Positions 17,969 through 25,082 of a stretch of 64,000 nt of DNA are shown one piece after another. The translations under genes were made by a program, and so were the position numbers. The notes beneath the pieces were generated by a model. That model saw only the letters and a list, made by a program, of their open reading frames with translations. It was not told the origin of the DNA and did not search any database. The DNA lies in contig CALVQK010000001.1 in NCBI GenBank assembly GCA_944358305.1, positions 1 to 64,000 of the forward strand, given 5' to 3'. This DNA is from an uncultured Bacilli bacterium. GTDB taxonomy: Bacteria > Bacillota_I > Bacilli_A > RF39 > UBA660. Position 1 is the first letter of the stretch; each line of letters starts with the position of its first letter.

Positions 17969-19218
17969 TGATAACACTAATATGTTTAATTTTAATATTT
18001 ATAGCATCTTACTTGCTAGTAAAAGAATATCTAGTTGCTTTAAAAGGATCTAAATTAAAATTAACTAAAGTTAAAGAAACACCAACCTTCGCAATTTTAA
18101 TTCCTGCAAGAGATGAGTCTTTAGTAATACCTAACCTTTTAGATAGCATTAAAAAGCAAACTTTTAAAATAGAATCTAAAGATATTTATATTATTGTAGA
18201 GTCTAAAAAAGACAAAACAGTTGATATTGCAAACAAAAGAGGTATTAATATAATCTACCGTAAAAATTTAACTAATAGAAGAAGAAAAGGTTATGCCTTA
18301 GATGATGCCATCAAAGAGATAATTAAGAGTAAAAAACACTATGATGCTTATTTTATTTTTGATGCTGATAATGTTTTAGATCGCAATTTCTTTAAGGAAA
18401 TGGTTAAAAGTTATAAAAAAGGGTATGATATAGGTATAGGTTACCGTAATACTAAAAACGGTAATGCTAGTATATACTCCGCTGCTTCTTCTTTAACTTT
18501 TTCTATGATTAATACTTTTTCAAATAATTATAAGTTAAAACATAATTTAAATTTAACCATTAGTGGCACAGGTTTTTATATAAAAGGTAAAATATTAGAA
18601 GATTTAGGTGGCTATCCTTTTAATAGTTTAACTGAAGATTATGAATTTACTTTATATGCTACCATAAATGATTTAACATCTACTTATAATATGAAAGCTA
18701 AGTATTTTGATGAACAGCCAACTAGTTATAATGTTACAATTAAGCAAAGAACAAGATGGGTAAAAGGTTATTTTGATTCAAGGAATAAGTATTATCCACT
18801 ATTAAAAGCTAAAGTCGCTAAAAAAGATAATAACTACCCATCAGCATATATCGCTTTAGTAGGAGTAAAACCCTATATTTTATTAGTTGTAAGTGTTATA
18901 CTATATCTAGCTAATTTAATATATAGAATCATTTCTAATTCTATAGTTAAAGTTGAAAGTTATAATCTCTTACTACAAGTATTATTAATTATTCTAGCAG
19001 TCTATTTAGTTCTTTTAATATTTACAGGTATTCTTTTAATAAAAGAAAAAGATAATCTTAGATTAAATAGAAAAATGAAAATAAAAGCTTTATTTTATAA
19101 TCCTATTTTTTTAGCAAGCTATGTAAAATGTCTATATCTAGCTTTAAAAAATAAAGATTTAACTTGGGAAAAGATAGAGCATACTGTTAATATAAAAGAG
19201 GAGGAGTTAAAGAAATGA
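17968..19218 (+). CDS. Membrane glycosyltransferase, family 2
   Basis: N-terminal membrane anchor, then a GT-A catalytic domain: FAILIPARDES (nucleotide-binding start), YFIFDADNVLD (D-x-D metal site), GTGFYIKGKIL, SLTEDYEFTL (T-E-D catalytic base) and QRTRWVKGY (Q-x-x-R-W). These are the motifs of processive or N-acetylglucosaminyltransferase-like GT2 enzymes. Three C-terminal membrane helices follow (about 290-370). The acceptor and donor sugars cannot be told. Start and stop overlap both neighbours (17282-17968 and 19215-20126). Confidence 0.8.
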   Translation: MITLICLILIFIASYLLVKEYLVALKGSKLKLTKVKETPTFAILIPARDESLVIPNLLDSIKKQTFKIESKDIYIIVESKKDKTVDIANKRGINIIYRKNLTNRRRKGYALDDAIKEIIKSKKHYDAYFIFDADNVLDRNFFKEMVKSYKKGYDIGIGYRNTKNGNASIYSAASSLTFSMINTFSNNYKLKHNLNLTISGTGFYIKGKILEDLGGYPFNSLTEDYEFTLYATINDLTSTYNMKAKYFDEQPTSYNVTIKQRTRWVKGYFDSRNKYYPLLKAKVAKKDNNYPSAYIALVGVKPYILLVVSVILYLANLIYRIISNSIVKVESYNLLLQVLLIILAVYLVLLIFTGILLIKEKDNLRLNRKMKIKALFYNPIFLASYVKCLYLALKNKDLTWEKIEHTVNIKEEELKK

Positions 19219-20126
19219 TAACTTTAGTTAAAGATTACCATGAGGCTATGGGAATTACTCATAATGGTACTATGCACGATGATGAAGTATTCGCTACAGC
19301 TTTCCTAGATTTATATTTTGATGACTTTAAAGTAGCAAGAGTAAGTGAAATAAAAGATGATATTTCTTCTAAAACTATTGTTTATGATATTGGTAGAGGT
19401 AAATTTGATCATCATCAAGTAAATGCTAAAGTTAGAGAGAATGGAATTAAATACTCATCTTTTGGACTTCTTTTTGAAGAGTATGGTCCCCTTTATTTAA
19501 AAAAAATAAAAATAAAAAATTCTAAAGAAGTTTATAACTATTTTGTTAAAGACTTTATAGAAGCAATAGATGCCATTGATAATGGCATTTTTCCTGACAT
19601 TAAATCTTCATATAAAATTAAAATGATTGGTGATTTAATGAAACTATTTAATCCCAGTTATTTAAGCAATGATAACTCTGATGAACAATTCTTAAAAGCT
19701 ACTTCTATCGCTAAAGTAATAATAGAAGAAGAGTTAAAACAAGTTATAGGAAAAGTTGCAGCAAGTAAAAAAGTTAAAACTATTTTAAATAAAACTAAAG
19801 GACCTATTTTAGTATTAGATGAATATTTACCATATCAAGAATCATTATTAACTTCCCCTAAAGGTAAAGATATAAAATTAGTTATATATCCTACTAATAG
19901 AGGAGGATATGGTGTTAAAACGGTGCCTATTAGTTTAACGGATAAAAATAGTAGAGTTTATTTTCCTAAAGACTGGGGAGGTCTTACTAATGAAGATTTA
20001 GAAAAAGTAACAGGAATTAAAGGAGCTCTTTTTTGCCATATTAATAGATTTCTATTAACTGCTAAAGATTTAGACTCAGCTTTAGAACTCGCAAAAGTAA
20101 CTATTAACATAGACGAAAAAAATTAA
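19215..20126 (+). CDS. MYG1-family (UPF0160) predicted phosphoesterase/exonuclease
   Basis: The sequence THNGTMHDDEVFATAFL and VYDIGRGKFDHHQ carries the H-x-D-D and DHH-type metal ligands that define the MYG1/UPF0160 family. Eukaryotic MYG1 is an RNA exonuclease; the bacterial role is not known. About 303 residues is typical. The gene overlaps the upstream glycosyltransferase by 4 bases (ATGA), so it is expressed with it. Confidence 0.85.
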   Translation: MITLVKDYHEAMGITHNGTMHDDEVFATAFLDLYFDDFKVARVSEIKDDISSKTIVYDIGRGKFDHHQVNAKVRENGIKYSSFGLLFEEYGPLYLKKIKIKNSKEVYNYFVKDFIEAIDAIDNGIFPDIKSSYKIKMIGDLMKLFNPSYLSNDNSDEQFLKATSIAKVIIEEELKQVIGKVAASKKVKTILNKTKGPILVLDEYLPYQESLLTSPKGKDIKLVIYPTNRGGYGVKTVPISLTDKNSRVYFPKDWGGLTNEDLEKVTGIKGALFCHINRFLLTAKDLDSALELAKVTINIDEKN

Positions 20127-20184
20127 TCTAATAAATATTGTAATAAACGAAATATAGGTTAAAATAATAACAGGAGGAATAAAT

Positions 20185-20757
20185 ATGGATAATGACGGAA
20201 AAAACTTAAAGAAAATAATGACAGTTATAACAGTTATTATAACCATTCTTTTAGTAGCATTTATTATTTATGCAGTTAAAATGAATCTTTTAACTAGTCC
20301 AGAACTTCTAGTTGGAAGAATTAAATCCTATGGTTTAATTGGCCCTATTATTTTCTTGCTTCTTCAAATTGTTCAAGTCGTTTTTCCAGTTATTCCTGGT
20401 GGTGCTTCCTGCCTTGCTGGAACGCTTGCTTTCGGTCCTATAGAAGGTTTTATTTATAATTATGTAGGACTAAGTATAGGAAGTATTGTCGCTTATATGT
20501 TAAGTAGAAACTTTGGCCTTCCTTTAATAAGAAAATTATTTAAAGAGGAGACAATAAATAAATATTTAAAATATATTAGAACAAAAAAATTTGAAAAAAT
20601 ATTCTTTTGGGGTATTTTCTTACCTGGTGCCCCTGATGATTTATTATGTTATATCGCTGGAATTAGTAATTTGACCTTTAGAAAATTTATTATTATAATA
20701 CTAGTAGGTAAACCATTAACTTTGGTATTCTATAGTTTATTTGTAAATTTATTTTAA
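20185..20757 (+). CDS. TVP38/TMEM64 (VTT-domain) membrane protein
   Basis: A 190-residue polytopic protein with the VTT/SNARE-associated block: VFPVIPGGASCLAGTLAFGP, FIYNYVGLSIGSIVAYMLSR and FLPGAPDDLLCYIAG. These match the TVP38/TMEM64 branch of the DedA superfamily, which includes lipid-scramblase-like and undecaprenyl-phosphate-related proteins. AGGAGG precedes the ATG. The ogt gene starts 10 bases downstream, so they are likely cotranscribed. Confidence 0.8.
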   Translation: MDNDGKNLKKIMTVITVIITILLVAFIIYAVKMNLLTSPELLVGRIKSYGLIGPIIFLLLQIVQVVFPVIPGGASCLAGTLAFGPIEGFIYNYVGLSIGSIVAYMLSRNFGLPLIRKLFKEETINKYLKYIRTKKFEKIFFWGIFLPGAPDDLLCYIAGISNLTFRKFIIIILVGKPLTLVFYSLFVNLF

Positions 20758-20766
20758 GGAGTATTT

Positions 20767-21234
20767 ATGAGACATGTTAGTTATCTTTCATTTTATGAAA
20801 GTCCCATTGGCTTAATTAGAATTAACACTAGTGATTATGATGTTTTGTCAATAAGATTTATTTTAGAAAAGGAAGAAACTGAAAGAGAAAACCGTTTAAG
20901 TATTAAAGTAAAAGAGGAACTGAATTTATATTTTAAAGGGGAACTAACATCATTTTCATTTTATAATTATTTAATATCAGGACTAGAAGCTAGAGTATTA
21001 GAAGTAGTGAGCCACGTACCTTACGGAGAAACTATAACTTATAAAGATATTGCAAAAACTCTTGGTAATGAAGAGATGGTAAGTCCCGTAATAACAGTTT
21101 TAAATAATAATCCTTGTCCTATTTTAATACCTTGCCATAGAGTTATAGAAAGTAAAGAAATACATGGAAGTTATGTGTCTGACATAGCAAAAAAAGAGTT
21201 TCTTTTAACTTTAGAATCTATAAATAAAAAGTAA
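20767..21234 (+). CDS. ogt: Methylated-DNA-protein cysteine methyltransferase (Ogt)
   Basis: A 155-residue protein that repairs O6-methylguanine by moving the methyl group to an active-site Cys. The C-terminal domain shows VPYGETITYKDIAK (helix-turn-helix entry) and CPILIPCHRVI, with the acceptor Cys at about residue 123. The position normally held by the conserved Arg finger (A-R-A-V-G) reads VSPVI, so base flipping may differ from the classical enzyme. Ends at a long hairpin terminator that also marks the left edge of an accessory segment. Confidence 0.88.
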   Translation: MRHVSYLSFYESPIGLIRINTSDYDVLSIRFILEKEETERENRLSIKVKEELNLYFKGELTSFSFYNYLISGLEARVLEVVSHVPYGETITYKDIAKTLGNEEMVSPVITVLNNNPCPILIPCHRVIESKEIHGSYVSDIAKKEFLLTLESINKK

Positions 21235-21273
21235 CTATAATTATTGTCAACTTAATAATTTAGTTACTTTTTA
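21226..21273 (+). terminator. Long hairpin terminator after ogt
   Basis: A perfect 12-base arm A5 GTAACTA (21226-21237) pairs with TAGTTAC T5 (21261-21272), overlapping the ogt stop codon. Confidence 0.8.
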
Positions 21274-21400
21274 TTTATAAGTAGATTACGTTTTTTATAT
21301 ATAAGGAAAGTGCGTTTTTGAATTTAAAAAACCGAAATCGATATTGACAAACATATTTTCTGTATGATACACTTGAGTTACAAGAAAGAGGGTTCGTTAA

Positions 21401-21646
21401 ATGAAAATGTATAAAGCATATAAATTTAGATTGTATCCAAATGATGAACAAAAGAAATTAATTAATAAAACTTTTGGATGTAGCCGTTTTGTTTATAATT
21501 ATTATCTAAATTATCAAAAAGAAAAAGGAATATAAAAAACTTATGATCTATGTAAAGACTTAAAAGAAATAGAAAAAGAATATAGATATTTTAAAGAGGT
21601 GGATTCATGTACTTTAAGAAGTTCTATATTTGATTTAGAAGATAGG
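21401..21646 (+). pseudogene. Truncated, nonsense-interrupted tnpB (IS200/IS605-type OrfB)
   Basis: The frame from ATG 21401 begins MKMYKAYKFRLYPNDEQKK and continues LINKTFGCSRFVYNYY, the standard N-terminus of TnpB, the RNA-guided nuclease encoded by IS200/IS605 elements. A TAA at 21533-21535 interrupts it, and the same frame then continues with KTYDLCKDLKEIEKEY and DSCTLRSSIFDLED, the next conserved TnpB block. Homology stops near 21646, so the catalytic RuvC part is gone. No tnpA and no right end were seen. It is a relic that marks a former insertion site at the edge of the toxin/immunity scar. Confidence 0.75.
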
Positions 21647-21862
21647 GATCGGGTCATAATGGAGACAAGAGCAAATAGTCAAGTAAATATGAGGCTTTTT
21701 TGACTTCTACCAAAGTTAAAAACTAAAAAAATAGGTAGTTACTGTGCTGCTTAGAGTGACTATTTATGATTGTTGTTGTAAGTAGTACATCAATTCAAGG
21801 AAGAAACTATGATGTCAGAAGTCAAAAAAATATATGATAGGAGTAAAGGATATTGAGGTTAG

Positions 21863-22285
21863 TATTCACATAGAAAATTTAGATCGAGAAATAATGTCAG
21901 TAAGGTAGGTACGGATGTCGTGATTAAATTGAGGGCAAATGAGTCTACCGCGTATGACAGTTTTATTACATCAAAAAATAGTATAGATGAAAGCAGCAGT
22001 TCGTCACTGTTGGATATTGATGTAATACGACCTAAGTTAAAAACTGAACCTAACACGGCTTTTTTCTGGCCTGGAATAACAGACGGAATAGGTGGAGTTA
22101 CATTAGAATCTACAGTTAGAAAACAAAAAGCGGTCATTGGTTCAAAATTAAGACCGGGCAATATATGGGAAAATATTGGGCTGCCACGTCTTAAGAATAG
22201 TCCTAATATTACAAAGATAACAACAATTGACCAGAAAACAGGTATAGAGCATGTTATTGAGGAGGATAAAATAAAATGCTGGTAA
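21863..22285 (+). pseudogene. Decayed C-terminal domain of a polymorphic (T7SS-type) toxin
   Basis: There is no ribosome binding site or start; the open frame follows a stop at 21860. It contains NTAFFWPGITDGIGG then VTLEST, and later VIGSKLRPGNIWENIGLPRL and TKITTIDQKTG. Many LXG/polymorphic toxins end in a domain with F-x-S-G-R-T-D-G-I-G-G, a helix, G-G-V-T-L-E, and a C-terminal G-x-x-W-E-x-x-E-x-P-x-L and ID-x-x-T-G-x-E block. Relative to that pattern the helix after DGIGG and a further block before VIGSK are missing, and the Arg of GRTDG is Ile. So this is a remnant with internal deletions, followed immediately by an immunity-type gene, as in intact pairs. The precise toxin family is not certain. 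Confidence 0.6.
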
Positions 22286-22542
22286 ATGAACTTAAAAATA
22301 AATTGGATGAAATAGGTGTTCCCCAAGATTTGTATTCAATTATGACTGGGGGTCTGCCAAATGAGAAATTATGTATAGTGAAAGAAGAAAGGTGGCAGGT
22401 ATATTACAGTGAACGTGGAAAAACGGCAGGACAAAAGTTTTTTGAAACTGAAGAAGAAGCCTGTGAATATTTTTATGAAAAGTTGAAGAAATATTCTACA
22501 ATAGAGGAGGAACGGACAGTTAGGGAGAAAGTGTCCGACTAA
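22276..22542 (+). CDS. Immunity-type protein with a recombinant C-terminal tail
   Basis: An 88-residue soluble protein starting at ATG 22276 with GAGGAGG at 22259-22265 and overlapping the toxin remnant. The core VYYSERGKTAGQKFFETEEE followed by ACEYFYEKL looks like a small SMI1-unrelated immunity family seen after such toxins (possibly Imm59-like; not certain). The last ten residues (ERTVREKVSD) are read from the start of a 363-bp direct repeat in a frame different from the one used by the repeat's own gene. They are therefore a by-product of recombination. The gene may still work as orphan immunity against neighbours. Confidence 0.55.
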   Translation: MLVNELKNKLDEIGVPQDLYSIMTGGLPNEKLCIVKEERWQVYYSERGKTAGQKFFETEEEACEYFYEKLKKYSTIEEERTVREKVSD

Positions 22543-22870
22543 GGATAACTGGAGACGACTATACCAGACTGTCCGGGAAACAGCATGTCACGGTTGAATA
22601 CTACAGACATACTGGTCGGATCACAAGGTATCTATAGAGATTGTATCCGGGAATATAACAAGATCATATCTAACATGATAGGTATCGGGATCAACAACGT
22701 TCTGGTCTACACGGCACATGCACAGCTTTCAGGACAGGCGTCAGAGATAAAGAAAGAGTGTCAAGACTAATGTGTAAATAAAAAAACATACTAGATTTTT
22801 CAGACTGTTGACAAACAAGTAAAATATTTACCTATTTGTCAACAACTTTAAATAAAATTAATTTTATTAA
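22508..22870 (+). repeat. Direct repeat copy 1 (about 363 bp)
   Basis: Matches 23738-24102 over its whole length with scattered substitutions, from AACGGACAGT through to the A+T palindrome after the GTTGACAAA hairpin. It carries the 3' end of the membrane-protein gene, the fragment ending in CQD/CQG and the downstream hairpins. Confidence 0.9.
22510..22770 (+). pseudogene. Degenerate 3' end of the membrane-protein gene plus a second gene tail
   Basis: Read in the frame of the intact gene at 23370-23867, this copy gives TDS-stop-GESVRLRITGDDYTRL and then TVEYYRHTGRITRYL-stop, so it is a decayed copy with a TAG at the fourth codon. An overlapping frame then encodes a fragment ending GIGINNVLVYTAHAQLSGQ and EIKKECQD, conserved in the other repeat copy (ending ACQG). 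That second tail looks like the end of a small helical protein whose 5' part is lost in both copies. Confidence 0.65.
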
Positions 22871-22912
22871 TTCTATTTAAAAAAAGTAATAATAACTGAT
22901 ATAATTTTAGAC

Positions 22913-22975
22913 ATGACATTACCTCGATTCTTGTTATTGCTCTAAAAACATTAGATTGAGTAATGTCATTTTTTG
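22913..22975 (+). terminator. Long-loop hairpin with T run, possible small RNA 3' end
   Basis: ATGACATTAC (22913-22922) pairs perfectly with GTAATGTCAT (22960-22969), followed by T6. A TATAAT lies at 22900-22905, just upstream, with only a weak -35, so a RNA of about 65 nt could be made here. Otherwise 22771-23101 holds only repeat sequence and no gene. Confidence 0.5.
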
Positions 22976-23101
22976 ATAGTAGAAAATGTTAAAAACAGGG
23001 GTGATTAGTAAAATATACTATTTATCCTTGTAAAATAAAGGAAAGGGGTATTGAAAAGTATATAACCTTTCACAATACCCATGTTATTGAGAGGTGAGAA
23101 A

Positions 23102-23335
23102 ATGAAAATAACGGGTAGTATAAACTATGTTAAGTTTGATTTGGAAAATGGTTATATCATAAAAGCGGAAGGAGAAATGCTTGTAGGGAGAAAATTTGTA
23201 GTATATACAAACACTATGAAAGCATGGGAGCCGCCACATGAGAATGAGAAACTCAGTAAAGAACAAATAGAAGGAATCATTCAGGAAGTACAGGAAAGTA
23301 TGAGTGAAAATACAGTTCAGATTATATTTGAATAA
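23102..23335 (+). CDS. Orphan immunity protein, Imm74-like
   Basis: A 77-residue protein. The lines NGYIIKAEGEMLVGRKFVVY and TMKAWEPPHENEKLSKEQ resemble the short Imm74 immunity family found beside polymorphic toxin genes. ATG 23102 follows GAGGTGAG. No toxin gene stands next to it, so it is an orphan. It lies between the two copies of a direct repeat, with a higher-GC gene downstream, consistent with recruitment of immunity genes from another Bacillota. Confidence 0.6.
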   Translation: MKITGSINYVKFDLENGYIIKAEGEMLVGRKFVVYTNTMKAWEPPHENEKLSKEQIEGIIQEVQESMSENTVQIIFE

Positions 23336-23369
23336 AATTGAAGCGAAATTCTACAATGGAGGCGATAAA

Positions 23370-23867
23370 TTGAAAAGAAAAATACAGACTTATGAAATCG
23401 TTTTATATATTTTTGTACTTGCCGTAGTTTTGGTAGGACTGCTCATGCCGAAGACAGGACCTCTTGTAATGATAGATGAGATCTGTGACATACTTGCTGT
23501 CTGGACTGTATGCATCTATGTGATCGTGCGGATCATACAATCCAGAGAGCAGTTCCAGGGTTCTGTGAAAGCAGTCCGGATGCTTGTCATAGCCGTATGT
23601 GTGGTGATCGGTGTACTGTTTGCGAGGAGCACAGCTCTGGACCTTGTGTCCGGCCCGGAGACGGCTCTATTGACGGATATACAGGTCAGCAGCTCCCAGG
23701 CGCATACAGGCATTTTTTCGCTCCACTACTATCTGACAGGAACGGACAGTCAGGGAGAACGTGTCCGGCTAGAGATATCTGGAGACGACTATACCAGACT
23801 GTCTGGAAGCAGCAACGTCACGGTTGAATACTACAGACATACCGGTCGGATCGCAAGGTATCTATAG
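23370..23867 (+). CDS. Two-helix membrane protein of foreign base composition
   Basis: A 165-residue protein with hydrophobic segments at about residues 7-27 and 35-55 and a third near 65-85, then an extracytoplasmic beta-rich domain (SLHYYLTGTDSQGERVRLEI). TTG 23370 is chosen because TGGAGG lies at 23357-23362; the upstream extension reads from inside the preceding gene. Base composition is close to half G+C (for example 23521-23580), far from the surrounding roughly 30%, which indicates recent transfer from a higher-GC Bacillota. Its role is unknown; its place among immunity genes suggests membrane immunity. The 3' end lies in direct repeat copy 2. Confidence 0.6.
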   Translation: MKRKIQTYEIVLYIFVLAVVLVGLLMPKTGPLVMIDEICDILAVWTVCIYVIVRIIQSREQFQGSVKAVRMLVIAVCVVIGVLFARSTALDLVSGPETALLTDIQVSSSQAHTGIFSLHYYLTGTDSQGERVRLEISGDDYTRLSGSSNVTVEYYRHTGRIARYL

Positions 23868-24102
23868 AGATTGTATCCTGGAATATAACAAGATCACATC
23901 TGACACGACAGGTATCGGGATCAACGACGTTCTGGTCTGCTCGGCACATGCACAGCTTTCAGGACAGGTGTCAGAGATAAAGAAAGCTTGTCAAGGCTAA
24001 TGTGTAAATAAAAAAATCATACTAGATTTTTCAGACTGTTGACAAATAAGAAAAATATTTACCTATTTGTCAACAGTATGAAATAAAATCAATTTTATTT
24101 TT
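23738..24102 (+). repeat. Direct repeat copy 2 (about 365 bp)
   Basis: Intact counterpart of 22508-22870. It contains the last 43 codons of the membrane-protein gene, the CQG-ending fragment (stop at about 23998-24000) and the hairpins after it. Confidence 0.9.
24038..24074. terminator. Perfect 11-bp inverted repeat at the end of repeat copy 2
   Basis: GTTGACAAATA (24038-24048) and TATTTGTCAAC (24064-24074) form a stem with a 15-base loop; an A+T palindrome follows at about 24091-24110. In copy 1 one base of the arm differs. It may be a terminator or the binding site of a mobile-element protein. Confidence 0.5.
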
Positions 24103-24159
24103 AATGTTCAGTTGAAGTTAGACCAATACTATGCTATTATTATAATAGGTGATGAGTAT

Positions 24160-24567
24160 ATGACTGAAACGGTTTATAATGAAGAAAATATGAGAGTATT
24201 ATTATTTTATGTAATAATTCCTTTAATAGTAATTCTTATTCTATTTTTTATTGGGACAAAAATATATGAACATTTTAATAAAAATAAAGATGAAAACAGA
24301 ACTAACTTCGTTATTAATTACTGGAGTAATGTAATGGGAGTGATCTTTACTGCCATACTTCTATCTGTCTCTATTGGCTTTTCTTTAGCCTTTACAGAAA
24401 ATGTAAGAGCCTTAAATGCTGTAGATGAAAATATAGTTTTCTACTACTTCTTTATGGTGTTCCCTGTATTTCCTCTAATATTTTTAATTTATTATATTTG
24501 TAAATTTATTATTAATATCAGAAAAAAAGAAAAGCTTGATGAAGAAAGAGAGGAAGATGAGCAATGA
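24160..24567 (+). CDS. Three-helix membrane protein, unknown
   Basis: A 135-residue protein with hydrophobic segments at about residues 12-32, 60-80 and 93-115 and a highly charged C-terminus. I do not recognise a family. ATG 24160 follows AGGTGATGAGT. Its stop overlaps the start of the next gene by 4 bases, so the two form an operon and are probably partners in the membrane. Composition is back to the AT-rich host type. Confidence 0.65.
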   Translation: MTETVYNEENMRVLLFYVIIPLIVILILFFIGTKIYEHFNKNKDENRTNFVINYWSNVMGVIFTAILLSVSIGFSLAFTENVRALNAVDENIVFYYFFMVFPVFPLIFLIYYICKFIINIRKKEKLDEEREEDEQ

Positions 24568-25082
24568 AAGAAAAAAAAGAAAGCTCATTTATGAATATAT
24601 TTGTTTATCTTTTAATAGTAATTTTTATTTTATTAATTGCTGCCCCACCTTTAACAAGAATATTTTTTAGCGAAGATACTACAAATATTAATAATTCTAA
24701 TAATATTAATAATACCGTAAATACTGCAACTGCCCTAACTTGTAGGAGAGAAGCAACAGTAGGAACAATGATTTATAATATTACTATTACTAGCAATTAT
24801 GGTAATGATGTTTTAAATAAAGTCACTTTTACTTATGATAGTCCAGCTACAGTAGATCCTACTATTATTGATAATCCTGTTTTAACAGAAATGAATAATA
24901 TTAGAAATTCTGGACTAGTAGAAGAAACAACAGATGATTTATCAACAACTTTTGTTTTAACAAAAGAGACGAAAGAAGCTAATCCTACTAATACAAGCTT
25001 AGATGCTTTCTTTCAGCCATTAGAAACTCAACAAACTAATCTTGAAGCTTTAGGTTATACTTGTTCAACCCTAACTGCTTAA
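24564..25082 (+). CDS. Membrane-anchored protein with paired-cysteine domain
   Basis: A 172-residue protein: one transmembrane segment (about residues 9-28), an Asn-rich linker, then an extracellular domain that begins ALTCRREATVGTM and ends EALGYTCSTL. The same Cys-bracketed layout is found in the lipoprotein at 10068-10526, suggesting a shared YehR/DUF1307-like fold held by a disulfide. The last 47 bases overlap the 3' end of gerAB on the opposite strand, and no terminator separates the two. Confidence 0.6.
   Translation: MKEKKESSFMNIFVYLLIVIFILLIAAPPLTRIFFSEDTTNINNSNNINNTVNTATALTCRREATVGTMIYNITITSNYGNDVLNKVTFTYDSPATVDPTIIDNPVLTEMNNIRNSGLVEETTDDLSTTFVLTKETKEANPTNTSLDAFFQPLETQQTNLEALGYTCSTLTA

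Noticed and set aside
21343-21366. Promoter for the tnpB relic (TTGACA ... TATGAT)
   Set aside because: The spacing is only 13 bases; at 17 bases the -10 would be ATACAC, which is poor.
23510-23827. 105-codon frame inside the foreign membrane-protein gene
   Set aside because: It is a shadow frame favoured by the high GC of this segment; its Cys- and Arg-rich product has no ribosome binding site and no pattern of a real protein.
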